Below, one piece after another: positions 48,725 to 56,972 of a stretch of 64,000 nt of DNA. The notes below the pieces were generated by a model that saw only the letters and a list, made by a program, of their open reading frames with translations, was not told the DNA's origin and did not search any database. The first letter of the stretch is position 1, and the number at the start of each line of letters is the position of its first letter. Both the position numbers and the translations under genes were made by a program. This stretch comes from Actinoallomurus spadix (lineage in GTDB: Bacteria > Actinomycetota > Actinomycetes > Streptosporangiales > Streptosporangiaceae). The stretch is from the NCBI RefSeq assembly GCF_024055725.1, contig NZ_JAMXMX010000003.1, positions 341,845 to 405,844 of the forward strand, written 5' to 3'.

Positions 48725-49492
48725 CTAGAACTCCAATACGTACGGAACCCCGCGTGCGCGGAAGTGACCCACGTTGACGCATTCGGTGCGGCCGATGCGG
48801 GTGCGGCGGACGAGCGGCTGGTGGACGTGGCCGAACAGCGCGTACCTCGGCTGGGTCTCCCGGATCGCGCGCAGGACCGCCTCGCTGCCGCGCTCGAAAC
48901 GCCGCGCGACCGTGTCGTACAGCAGTTCGGGCACGGCCGGCGGGATGTGGCAGCACAGCACGTCGACCGCGCCGAGCGCCGCGACCTTGGCGGCGTAGAC
49001 CTCCTCGTCCAGCTCGTACGGGGTGCGGTACTCGGTGCGTAGCCCGCCGCCGACGAACCCGAAGCGCAGGCCGCCGATGTCGATGGTCTCGCCGTCGAGG
49101 ACCCGCTGGCCGGGACGCAGGCTCTCCGCCCACAGCCGGGGGATGTCGACGTTGCCGTAGGTGAGGTACGCGGGAGTGGGCATCGCGCCGAACAGCTCCT
49201 TGTACTGACGGCGCACGGCGGCCTCGATGTACGGCCGGGCGTCACCGTCCAGCGTCGCCCACATGGAGCGCGAGAACTCCCGTGCCTCGTCGAACCGCTT
49301 CTGCGTGCGGAGCTCGATGAATCTCGTGGCGTGCTCCGCGCCGAACAGTTCGGCGAAGATGCCCTTGCCGTGATCGTCGTAGTCGATGAACAGGATGAGG
49401 TCGCCGAGGCAGATGAACGCGTCGGCGCCGTCACCCGCCAGGGCGAGCGCGTCGGCCCGTCCGTGCACGTCGCTGACCACATGAACCCGCAT
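48725..49492 (-). CDS. Metallophosphoesterase
   Basis: A 255-residue calcineurin-like phosphoesterase. Metal-binding motifs are 'VVSDVHGRADAL', 'ICLGDLILFID', 'YGNVDIP' (GN-D in place of GNH-D), 'CCHIPP' and 'LFGHVHQP'. The family's GNHD motif is altered to GNVD. I chose the ATG at 49492 over an open frame starting at 49582. It lies upstream of the SRPBCC gene on the same strand. The substrate is unknown. Confidence 0.88.
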   Translation of the reverse strand: MRVHVVSDVHGRADALALAGDGADAFICLGDLILFIDYDDHGKGIFAELFGAEHATRFIELRTQKRFDEAREFSRSMWATLDGDARPYIEAAVRRQYKELFGAMPTPAYLTYGNVDIPRLWAESLRPGQRVLDGETIDIGGLRFGFVGGGLRTEYRTPYELDEEVYAAKVAALGAVDVLCCHIPPAVPELLYDTVARRFERGSEAVLRAIRETQPRYALFGHVHQPLVRRTRIGRTECVNVGHFRARGVPYVLEF

Positions 49493-49550
49493 GCGCCAAC
49501 TGTAAGACCCGCCGGCCGTACGGCAGGCGGCCGAGACCCGGCGATCGCGA

Positions 49551-50234
49551 TCAGCGGTCGGCCGCGGCGTCGACGAGGGCACGCCACTCGCGGACCCGTG
49601 CCGCGTCGACCGGGGCCTGGGGGCCGCCGCCCACCGGGCGCACGGCGTCGCCGACCTGGAAGGCCCGCACTCCGGCCGCCGCGAGGGCCGGGACGTGCCG
49701 GCGGCGCAGTCCGCCTCCGACGAGCATGAGCCTCGCGTCGCGGGCGGCCCGGCGCAGCAGCGCCTCCATGCCCGCGCCCACGCCGCCCGCCGCGCCGGCG
49801 CACAGAACGGAGTCGAGACCGCGCAGCAGGCGGAGCGTGCGCCAGGCGGCCTCCGGCTCGGCGGCGTGGTCGATCACGCGGTGGAACGTCCACGGCAACG
49901 GCAGCACGGCGTCGGCGAGCCGAGCGGTCGCCGACAGGTCGACGGTGTGGTCGGCGTGCAGGAAACCGAACACGAAGCCGTCCGCCCCGGCGTCGGCGTG
50001 GGCGGCCGCGGCCCGGCAGAGCCGGCCCAGTTCGGGCTCGCTGGTCCGGAAGCCGTCCTTGGCGCGGAGCACGACCCGGATCGGCAGGGACGTCGTCTTG
50101 CGCATCGCGGCGACGGTCTTGGGATCCGGGGTCAGGCCGCCGGACCGGCGGTCGGCGACCGCCATGATGCGGTCGGCGCCTCCCGTCTCGGCGGCCTCGG
50201 CGTCCACCTCGTTCATCGCGACGACCTCGAGCAA
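49551..50234 (-). CDS. cutC: CutC family protein
   Basis: A 227-residue TIM-barrel protein of the CutC family, first linked with copper homeostasis, though the role is doubtful. 'LEVVAMNEVDAEAAETGGAD' at the N-terminus, 'FVFGFLHADHTVDLSATARL' and 'FHRVIDHAAEPEAAW' are characteristic. It starts at a TTG with GAGG upstream. The Glu/Arg-rich 'GGADRIMAVADRRSGGLTPD' segment replaces the usual 'RIELC', a family variation. Confidence 0.88.
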   Translation of the reverse strand: MLEVVAMNEVDAEAAETGGADRIMAVADRRSGGLTPDPKTVAAMRKTTSLPIRVVLRAKDGFRTSEPELGRLCRAAAAHADAGADGFVFGFLHADHTVDLSATARLADAVLPLPWTFHRVIDHAAEPEAAWRTLRLLRGLDSVLCAGAAGGVGAGMEALLRRAARDARLMLVGGGLRRRHVPALAAAGVRAFQVGDAVRPVGGGPQAPVDAARVREWRALVDAAADR

Positions 50235-50479
50235 CGACCTCGCCTCCCCCCTCGTCGGCGCCGCGGCACCCGCGGTGAGGCGTATTCTGGCCCGGCCCGC
50301 GCGCCGCCGCTCCCGGTCCGGCCCGCGTTTGCCCCGAACGGACGATGTCGTTACCCATTCGATCCGCCATCCCGCCTATGAGCCGTTCCGCGAACGCGTA
50401 TCAACGAGGTCGTTACACGCGTGGTAAGAAGAAATGCGAGACGTGTCACCGCGCCGAAGGCTACCGACCAGTATCTTGA

Positions 50480-50506
50480 GGCGGTAGCGTCCGTGCGAAT
50501 ACCGCC
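50480..50506. promoter_or_regulatory. Inverted repeat upstream of the acyl-CoA synthetase
   Basis: GGCGGTA and TACCGCC are perfect inverted copies with a 13-base spacer, 32 bases before the synthetase start, in the likely promoter. The rest of the 303-base gap (50235-50537) shows no supported gene; a 33-codon ORF at 50378 lacks a ribosome-binding site. Confidence 0.4.
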
Positions 50507-50537
50507 CTATGCCCGCCATACCAGCTGAGGAGTAGTC

Positions 50538-52298
50538 GTGCGCGAGTACAGCGTTCCCGCACAGGTGACGATCGCCGACTCGGCCAATCTCACCGACACG
50601 ATCTTCTCCCGGGCGGCCGAGGAGCCGGACCGCGTCGTCATCCGGCGCAAGTCCGGATCCGGATGGCGGGACGTCACCGCGCGCGAGTTCGCCGACGCGG
50701 TCGGCGCGGTGGCCCAGGGCCTGATGGCGGCCGGCATCGAGCCGGGTGACCGCGTCGCGCTCATGTCGCGGACCCGGTACGAATGGACCGTCGCCGACTA
50801 CGCCATCTGGACGGCCGGGGGCATCACCGTGCCGATCTACGAGACGTCCTCGGCCGCGCAGATCGAGTGGATCGTCGGCGACTCCGGCGCCAAGGCCGCC
50901 TTCGTCGAGACGGACGAGCACGTCAAGGCGGTCGAGTCGGTCCGCGACCGCCTCCCCGCGCTGGCGAACGTCTGGCGGATGGACGACCTGCCGGGCGGCA
51001 CGGGCTCCGACCAGGACCTGACGGAGCGGCGGAAGTCGCGGTCCGCCGCGGACCTGGCCACGATCATCTACACCTCGGGCACGACCGGCCGCCCGAAGGG
51101 CTGCGAGATCACCCACCTCAACCTGCTCGCGACCGCGCGGAACGTCACCGAGGGCGCGCTGACCGAGGTGTTCGGCCTGAGGAACGGCTCGACGCTGCTG
51201 TTCCTGCCGCTCGCCCACGTCTTCGCGCGGCTCATCCAGATCGGCTGTGTCGAGGCCGGCGTGACGCTCGGCCACACCGCCGACATGGCGCGCATCGTCG
51301 ACGACCTCGCCTCCTTCGAGCCGACCTTCCTGCTCGCGGTGCCCCGCGTCTTCGAGAAGGTCTACATCGGCGCCGAGCAGAAGGCGGCCGCCGACGGCAA
51401 GGGCCGGATCTTCCGCGCCGCGGCGGACACCGCGATCGCCTACAGCCGCGCCGGCTCCCCCGGACTCGGGCTGCGGCTCAAGCACGCCCTGTTCGACCGG
51501 CTGGTGTACGGCAAGCTGCGCGCCGCGATCGGCGGCCGCGTCACCCACGCCGTCTCGGGCGGCGCGGCGCTCGGCGAGCGGCTCGGCCACTTCTTCGACG
51601 GCGTCGGCATCACGATCCTCGAGGGGTACGGCCTCACCGAGACGACCGCCCCGGCGGCGGTCAACCTGCCCAGCGAGAACCGCATCGGCACCGTCGGCAA
51701 GCCGATCCCCGGCACCACGGTCCGCATCGGCGACGACGGCGAGGTGCTGGTCAAGGGGACGAACGTCTTCGCCGGCTACTGGCACAACGAGGAGGCCACC
51801 AAGGCCGCCCTCGACGGCGGCTGGTTCCACACCGGCGACGTGGGCGAACTCGACGAGGGCGGATACCTCCGGATCACCGGCCGCAAGAAGGAGATCATCG
51901 TCACCGCGGGCGGCAAGAACGTCGCGCCGGCCCCCCTGGAGGACCGGCTGCGCGCGCACCCGCTGATCAGCCAGTGCATGGTGGTCGGCGACGCGCGGAA
52001 GTTCATCGGCTGCCTGATCACCCTCGACCCCGAGGCGCTCGAGCCGTGGAAGGAAGAGCACGGCAAGACGGGCCTGTCCACCGCCGAGCTGGCCAAGGAC
52101 CCGGACCTGGTCAAGGAGATCGACGCGGCGGTGGCCGACGCCAACACCACGGTGTCCCGGGCCGAGGCGATCAAGAAGTACCGGATCCTCGAGGTGGACT
52201 TCACCGAGGAGTCCGGTCACCTCACCCCGACCTTGAAGGTCAAGCGGAACCTCGTCGAGAGGGACTTCGCCGACGAGATCGAGGCGCTCTACGCCTGA
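50538..52298 (+). CDS. Long-chain acyl-CoA synthetase (FadD15-like)
   Basis: A 586-residue AMP-forming fatty acyl-CoA ligase. The P-loop-like A3 motif is 'TIIYTSGTTGRPKGCEITH', the A5 motif 'EGYGLTETTAPAAVN', and the A7-A8 region 'WFHTGDVGELDEGGYLRITG' with 'RKKEIIVTAGGKNVAP'. The GTG at 50538 has GAGGAG upstream. The gene corresponds to mycobacterial fadD15 by content and position. It feeds fatty acids into lipid synthesis or beta-oxidation. Confidence 0.94.
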   Translation: MREYSVPAQVTIADSANLTDTIFSRAAEEPDRVVIRRKSGSGWRDVTAREFADAVGAVAQGLMAAGIEPGDRVALMSRTRYEWTVADYAIWTAGGITVPIYETSSAAQIEWIVGDSGAKAAFVETDEHVKAVESVRDRLPALANVWRMDDLPGGTGSDQDLTERRKSRSAADLATIIYTSGTTGRPKGCEITHLNLLATARNVTEGALTEVFGLRNGSTLLFLPLAHVFARLIQIGCVEAGVTLGHTADMARIVDDLASFEPTFLLAVPRVFEKVYIGAEQKAAADGKGRIFRAAADTAIAYSRAGSPGLGLRLKHALFDRLVYGKLRAAIGGRVTHAVSGGAALGERLGHFFDGVGITILEGYGLTETTAPAAVNLPSENRIGTVGKPIPGTTVRIGDDGEVLVKGTNVFAGYWHNEEATKAALDGGWFHTGDVGELDEGGYLRITGRKKEIIVTAGGKNVAPAPLEDRLRAHPLISQCMVVGDARKFIGCLITLDPEALEPWKEEHGKTGLSTAELAKDPDLVKEIDAAVADANTTVSRAEAIKKYRILEVDFTEESGHLTPTLKVKRNLVERDFADEIEALYA

Positions 52299-52318
52299 GC
52301 GCCGGGTCCGGCGGACCG

Positions 52319-52415
52319 GTCAGGCCGGCGTCCTCCGGGCCCGCCATGCCTTCGTCCTCCGGCTCCGTCGTCAGGCCTATGTCTTCCGGGTCCGTCAGGC
52401 CGGCGTCCTCCGGGC
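52319..52415. repeat. Degenerate 25-bp tandem repeat at the tetR 3' end
   Basis: Four units of about 25 bases. The 22-base segment starting GTCAGGCCGGCGTCCTCC is identical at 52319 and 52394, with two diverged units between. The last copy includes the stop codon of the tetR gene at 52395. Confidence 0.75.
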
Positions 52416-52973
52416 GACCGCGGACCGGGCGAACTCGATCAGGTGGGCGCGCATCGCGTCCCGGTCCTCGGCGTCCGGCCCGAGGATGAGCCGCGCCATC
52501 TGCGGCACGGCGGTGGGCCATGACGCCATGCCGCACACCGTCAGGAGGGTACGGCCGACGTCCACCGAGGGCTCGGCGCCCAGGCCCCTGGCGAGCCCCT
52601 CGATCTTCCGTCGGTAGTGGGCGCGCCTGCCCTCGTCGAACTCGCGCTGATCACCGTAGTGCAGCGCCTCCCACAGCAGCAGGCGCTGCAGGTCGGGATG
52701 CGCGCGGTGGTAGTCGTACATGCGGGCGACGTAGTCCCCGACGTCGTCGACCTCCTGGGAGACCATCTCCACGACCTCGTCGAGCACCTGGCTCATGACG
52801 GCGTCGAACAACTTCTCCTTGTTGCCGAAGTGGCCGTAGATGCGCTCTTTGTTCACGCCGGCGCGCTCGGCGATGCGGTCGACCCGCGCCCCGGCGATCC
52901 CGTACGCGGCGAACTCCTTCCGCGCGGCACTGAGCAGTGCTTCCTTCGTGGCGGCGGCGGTGTCTCTCGGCAT
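52395..52973 (-). CDS. TetR family transcriptional regulator
   Basis: A 192-residue repressor with a TetR helix-turn-helix ('GIAGARVDRIAERAGVNKER' and 'IYGHFGNKEKLFDAVMSQ'). It is divergent from an MFS transporter, and two 12-bp palindromes lie between them, the classic arrangement for a self-regulating efflux repressor. The ATG at 52973 gives the normal N-terminus. Its C-terminal codons are part of the 25-bp tandem repeat. Confidence 0.94.
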   Translation of the reverse strand: MPRDTAAATKEALLSAARKEFAAYGIAGARVDRIAERAGVNKERIYGHFGNKEKLFDAVMSQVLDEVVEMVSQEVDDVGDYVARMYDYHRAHPDLQRLLLWEALHYGDQREFDEGRRAHYRRKIEGLARGLGAEPSVDVGRTLLTVCGMASWPTAVPQMARLILGPDAEDRDAMRAHLIEFARSAVARRTPA

Positions 52974-52999
52974 GCGACGAGCTTACCGGAACAGTCAAT

Positions 53000-53030
53000 C
53001 CAACTAGTTGGTTGACACCCAACCGGTTGG
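53000..53030. promoter_or_regulatory. Twin palindromic TetR operators
   Basis: CCAACTAGTTGG (53000-53011) and CCAACCGGTTGG (53019-53030) are perfect 12-bp palindromes 19 bases centre to centre, in the 75-base gap between tetR and the MFS gene. Confidence 0.8.
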
Positions 53031-53048
53031 TTGGATACTTTCTCGGCC

Positions 53049-54248
53049 ATGACGACGATGCTCTTCCCGACCCGCGCCCGGGCGGGTTCCGCCCCGGCGG
53101 CGCAGCCGGCGCACGCGCCCTTCGCCGCGACCCTGGTGACGTTCGTCGCGACGGCGCTGCTGGCCACCGGCCAGCTCTACGGCGTGATCCCCCTGCTGGG
53201 CGCGATGGGCCGGGAGTGGCACGCGCCGGCCTCCGCGCTGACGTGGATGGCCAGTGCGTTCGGCCTCGGATACGCGGCCGGCTTCCTGGTGTTCGGCCCC
53301 CTGTCGGACCGGTTCGGCCGGCGCCCGATCATCGTCACGGGCATCGCCGCCACCGCCGTGACGACCGCCCTGGTGGCCCTCTCCTCCGGGCTGGGCATGG
53401 CCATCGCCCTGCGGGTCCTGCAGGGCGTCACCACGGCCGCGTTCGCCCCCGTCGCGTTCACCTACATCGCCGAGCGCGCCGAGCCCCGGCACCGCCCGAC
53501 CCTGCTGTCCGCGGTGATCGGCGCGTTCCTCGCCTCGGCGGTGTTCGGGCAACTCGCCGCGCAGGGCATCGCGGCGGTGGCCGGCTGGCGCGCGGTGTTC
53601 ACCGTGTTCGCGGTGGCCTTCGCCCTCGTCGCCGCCGCGCTGCGGCGGGTGATGCTGCCCGGCCGTCCCGCCACGACGGGCTCTCCGCTCGACGCCTACC
53701 GCGCCATGCCGGGCCTCCTGGCGAACCGCCGGCTGATCCCGCTGTACCTGGCCACCCCGGTCGTCCTCGGCTCGTTCGTCGCCCTCTACACGGGCCTGGC
53801 GCTCACCGGCGCGGCGGGCGGGGCGGCCGCCCTGCTCACGCTGCGCGCCGCGGCGCTGCCGGCAATCCTCGCGATCCCGTTCGTGACGCCCGTCCTGCAG
53901 CGCGTGCCCGGAGCGCGCCGCGCGACCGGAGCGATGACGCTGTCCGCCGTGTCGGCCGCGCTGATCGGCCTGACCCACCCGGGCACTCTGGGACTGGCGC
54001 TCCTGCTGAACGCCTTCGTCGCCGGCGTCGGCCTCACCGCCCCGGCCCTGATCGAGACCATCGGCGGCCGCGCCGGCGCCGCGCGGGGCACGGCGGTCTC
54101 CTTGTTCACCTTCATCCTGTTCGTCGGGGCCAGCGTCGGCCCGCAGGTCGCCGGGGCGCTGAGCGCGCACGGCCTGTCCGTCCTGGCGTACGTCCTCGCG
54201 GCCCTGCTCGCCCTCGGCGCGACGCTCACCCTGACCGCCCGCCGCTGA
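53049..54248 (+). CDS. MFS transporter (DHA1-type efflux)
   Basis: A 399-residue, 12-helix major facilitator. The motif-A loop 'GPLSDRFGRRPIIVTG' and 'GVTTAAFAPVAFTYIAERAE' place it in the drug:H+ antiporter-1 group. The ATG at 53049 starts 'MTTMLFPTRAR'; an in-frame TTG at 53031 lies within an operator and is unlikely. It is probably controlled by the divergent TetR repressor. The exported compound is unknown. Confidence 0.92.
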   Translation: MTTMLFPTRARAGSAPAAQPAHAPFAATLVTFVATALLATGQLYGVIPLLGAMGREWHAPASALTWMASAFGLGYAAGFLVFGPLSDRFGRRPIIVTGIAATAVTTALVALSSGLGMAIALRVLQGVTTAAFAPVAFTYIAERAEPRHRPTLLSAVIGAFLASAVFGQLAAQGIAAVAGWRAVFTVFAVAFALVAAALRRVMLPGRPATTGSPLDAYRAMPGLLANRRLIPLYLATPVVLGSFVALYTGLALTGAAGGAAALLTLRAAALPAILAIPFVTPVLQRVPGARRATGAMTLSAVSAALIGLTHPGTLGLALLLNAFVAGVGLTAPALIETIGGRAGAARGTAVSLFTFILFVGASVGPQVAGALSAHGLSVLAYVLAALLALGATLTLTARR

Positions 54249-54268
54249 CCTCCCGCAGGAGTTCACGG

Positions 54269-54304
54269 ACGATCGCCGCCCCGGCCCCCGGGGGCGGCGA
54301 TCGT
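54269..54304. terminator. Strong hairpin between MFS and DinB-like genes
   Basis: ACGATCGCCGCCCC pairs perfectly with GGGGCGGCGATCGT around an 8-base loop, followed by CCTTTC. It serves the convergent genes. Confidence 0.9.
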
Positions 54305-54318
54305 CCTTTCGCCGCGCC

Positions 54319-54837
54319 TCAGCCCATGGTCTTGGCGCCGTCGAGGGCCTCGCGGATGATGTCGGCGTGACCGGCGTGCTGCGCGGTCTCGGCGATCACG
54401 TGCAGCAGCACCTGGCGCGCCGACCAGCGGGCGCCCGGCTCGAACCACGGCTTCTCGGGCAGCGGCTGCGAGGCGTCCAGATCGGGCAGCGCCGCCAGCA
54501 GCTCGTCCGTGCGGCGGGCGATCTCCGCGTGGGCGTCGAGGAGCCCGGCGAGCGTCTCCCCCTCCTCCATGCGGAAGTAGGACGCCCAGTCCCCGTCCTC
54601 CTCCATGACGGCGGGCCCGTCGACGATGAAGGCCGTCCATCGGCGCTCGACCTCGGTGACGTGCTTGATCAGGCCGGCGAGGCACAGCTCGCTGACCGTG
54701 GTGCGGCGGGCCGCCTGCTCGTCGGTCAGGTCCCGCACGGTGTACCGCAGGAAGTGCCGGGCCTTGCGCAGGCCCGCCAGCAGATCCGCGCGCTCGCCGG
54801 TGAGAGTGGCGGTGCCGCCGTTCGACGTCATGGTCAT
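54319..54837 (-). CDS. DinB-fold protein (DUF664 / mycothiol-dependent type)
   Basis: A 172-residue four-helix DinB-fold protein. 'LLAGLRKARHFLRYTVRDL', 'LIKHVTEVERRW' and 'LLHVIAETAQHAGHADIIRE' supply the three His positions that bind metal in DinB/YfiT proteins. Related actinobacterial proteins use mycothiol as a thiol cofactor. The ATG at 54837 has AGGGAG upstream. It is not the Y-family polymerase that shares the DinB name. The substrate is unknown. Confidence 0.88.
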   Translation of the reverse strand: MTMTSNGGTATLTGERADLLAGLRKARHFLRYTVRDLTDEQAARRTTVSELCLAGLIKHVTEVERRWTAFIVDGPAVMEEDGDWASYFRMEEGETLAGLLDAHAEIARRTDELLAALPDLDASQPLPEKPWFEPGARWSARQVLLHVIAETAQHAGHADIIREALDGAKTMG

Positions 54838-54954
54838 CGCTCCCTTGATCGGTGAGGTCCGTCACAAGCCACACTAGGCAGCGAAGCGGTCAGTTTCCGG
54901 CCGCAATCGACGCCCGTTGAGGGCGCGGCGATCCGAGCGGCCCTGCGATCCGGA

Positions 54955-56082
54955 TCAGGAGCCCAGGAGGGCGGCGAAGCGAGCGGCCTGGACCTCCCAG
55001 CGCCACTCGCGCTCGACCCACGAGCGCCCGCGCTTGCCCATCTCCTGCGCCGCGGACGGATCGCGCAGCAGGCCGATCACGGCGTCGGCGACCGCACCGA
55101 CCGAGGTGCCGTCGACCACGACGCCGGTCTCACCGTCGAGAACGGCGTCCGGGGCGCCACCGGAGTCACCCGCCACCACCGGAAGGCCGGTGGCGGACGC
55201 CTCGAGGTAGACGATGCCCAGGCCCTCCACGTCGAGACCGCCACGGCGGGTCCGGCAGGGCATCGCGAACACGTCGCCCGCGTCGTAGTGCGCCGGAAGC
55301 TCCTCCCAGCGGACCGTGCCGGTCAGGCGCACGGAGCCCGCCACGCCCAGGTCGACGCGGAGCCGTTCGAGCGTGGTGCGGTACGGGCCGCCGCCGACGA
55401 TCAAGAGGACGGCGTCCGGGACGGCGCGCAGCACCCGCGGCCAGGCGCGGATCAGCGCGTCCTGCCCCTTACGCGGAACGAGGCGGGAGACGCAGACGAC
55501 GACCGGGCGGTCCGCCAGGCCGTGCCGGGCCCGGACGTCCTCTCCCCCGGCCCCGGGCCGGAACACCGTCTCGTCGACGCCCGGGGCCAGCCGCCGCATC
55601 CGCCCCACCGCCGCGGGCGACAGTGCGCGGGCCATCCGGCTGCGGGTGTACTCGCCCAGGTAGGTGAGCACGTCGACCTCGTCCCCGATCCGGCGCAGCA
55701 GCCGCCGCGACCCGGGCAGGGCCGCCCAGCCCGCCTCGTGGCCGTGCGTGATGCCGACGAACCGCTCGACGCCGGACCGCCGCAGCCGCGGGGCCAGCAG
55801 TCCGAGCGGCGCCGCCGCGCCGAAGACCACCGAGTCGCAGTCCTCCGCGCGGACGATCTCGACGGCGCGCCGCAGCACCGGAGGCACCGGAAGCATCAGC
55901 GGACCGGGGTGGCGGACGACGGGGAACGGCTGCGCGGCGTCGAAGTCCGCCGCGCCCTCCCACGCCGGGGCGTACACGATGAGGGAGCCCGGCGGCCGGC
56001 GGACCGCCAGGTTGTGCACGAATGCCTGGATCCCGCCCGGCCGGGGCGGGAAGTCGTTGGTCAGGACGAGCGTCTTCCTCAT
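54955..56082 (-). CDS. GT4 glycosyltransferase, PimB-like mannosyltransferase
   Basis: A 375-residue GT-B glycosyltransferase. 'LTNDFPPRPGGIQAFVHNLA' is the acceptor-side N-terminus, and the GDP-sugar side has 'VVVCVSRLVPRKGQDALIRA' and the E-x7-E motif within 'EGLGIVYLEASATGLPVVAG'. This resembles PimB' (Rv2188c), which adds the second mannose to phosphatidylinositol, and the gene order near fadD15 agrees. The ATG at 56082 gives the expected N-terminus; an upstream frame to 56205 is rejected. It acts at the inner face of the membrane. Confidence 0.88.
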   Translation of the reverse strand: MRKTLVLTNDFPPRPGGIQAFVHNLAVRRPPGSLIVYAPAWEGAADFDAAQPFPVVRHPGPLMLPVPPVLRRAVEIVRAEDCDSVVFGAAAPLGLLAPRLRRSGVERFVGITHGHEAGWAALPGSRRLLRRIGDEVDVLTYLGEYTRSRMARALSPAAVGRMRRLAPGVDETVFRPGAGGEDVRARHGLADRPVVVCVSRLVPRKGQDALIRAWPRVLRAVPDAVLLIVGGGPYRTTLERLRVDLGVAGSVRLTGTVRWEELPAHYDAGDVFAMPCRTRRGGLDVEGLGIVYLEASATGLPVVAGDSGGAPDAVLDGETGVVVDGTSVGAVADAVIGLLRDPSAAQEMGKRGRSWVEREWRWEVQAARFAALLGS

Positions 56083-56260
56083 CGCTGCCAGGATCGCACG
56101 ACTTCCGCGATCACTCTTACGCAGCCCCGTGACCAGAGCGAAACACGGAGTTAATGTGGTTACGCGCGTCCTGGCCGCCCGGCCCCCGCCCGGCCTGCGA
56201 AGCATGCACAGCGGACCGACGAGGTACGGCGGTGAGCTTCACGACGAGGAGGAGCCACCC

Positions 56261-56920
56261 ATGACCGAAACCCCCCGACCCCCGACTCCGATCTCCGCGA
56301 TCGCCGATCCCGCCCCGCTCGGGCTGGCGGCGTTCGCGCTGACCACCTTCCTTCTCTCCGCAAAGAACGCCGGGTGGACCGATGGCACGGACGCCTGGCT
56401 CGGATACGCGTTCGCCTACGGCGGCCTCATCCAGCTGCTGGCCGGCATGTGGGAGTTCCGCAACCGCAACGTCTTCGGCGCGACCGCGTTCGCCACGTAC
56501 GGCGGGTTCTGGATCGGCCTCGGGCTGTACGTCCGCTGGGTCGCGCCCACGGCCGCGGCGACGGCGGCGGCCACGAAGGCGAACCCGGAGGACCTGATCC
56601 AGAACGACCTCGGCTGGATCCTGCTCGCGTTCGCGATCTTCAACACGTACATGCTCCTGTGGAGCTCTCAGGTGACGGCGGCGGTGTTCGGGGTATTCCT
56701 CACCCTGGAGCTGACCGAGATCATCCTGTTCATCGGCAACTTCTCGCACAGCACCGGCACGATCAAGCTCGGCGGCTGGGTGGGCGTCCTCACCGCCCTG
56801 GTCGCCTGGTACACCTCCGCGGCCGGCGTGGTCAACGGGATGGACGGGCGGTACTCCCTGCCGGTCGGCTCGCCGCTCGGCGCACGCCGCGCCGTCGAGG
56901 CGAGCCCGGTCCCGCAGTAG
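56261..56920 (+). CDS. GPR1/FUN34/YaaH (SatP) family acetate transporter
   Basis: A 219-residue, six-helix membrane protein of the acetate uptake transporter family. The signature NPAPLGL is 'DPAPLGLAAFALTTFLLSAK' here, with Asp for Asn at its first position. Other conserved parts are 'YGGLIQLLAGMWEFRNRNVF' and 'GATAFATYGGFWIGLG'. The ATG at 56261 has GAGGAGGAG upstream. A monocistronic unit between convergent and divergent neighbours. Confidence 0.92.
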   Translation: MTETPRPPTPISAIADPAPLGLAAFALTTFLLSAKNAGWTDGTDAWLGYAFAYGGLIQLLAGMWEFRNRNVFGATAFATYGGFWIGLGLYVRWVAPTAAATAAATKANPEDLIQNDLGWILLAFAIFNTYMLLWSSQVTAAVFGVFLTLELTEIILFIGNFSHSTGTIKLGGWVGVLTALVAWYTSAAGVVNGMDGRYSLPVGSPLGARRAVEASPVPQ

Positions 56921-56940
56921 TCCCCGCGCCGTCCCTGCGT

Positions 56941-56972
56941 ACGCCCCTGACCACGGCCGTGGTCAGGGGCGT
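56941..56972. terminator. 32-bp perfect palindrome, bidirectional terminator
   Basis: ACGCCCCTGACCACGG is followed directly by its reverse complement. It lies between the convergent acetate transporter and M48 peptidase genes and runs over the peptidase stop codon. Confidence 0.8.

Noticed and set aside
48385..50370. 661-codon minus-strand frame across SRPBCC, phosphoesterase and cutC
   Set aside because: It overlaps three recognisable genes in another phase.
50378..50479. 33-codon ORF containing CETCH, a haem-c-like motif
   Set aside because: No ribosome-binding site, no signal peptide, atypical codon use; the short motif can arise by chance.
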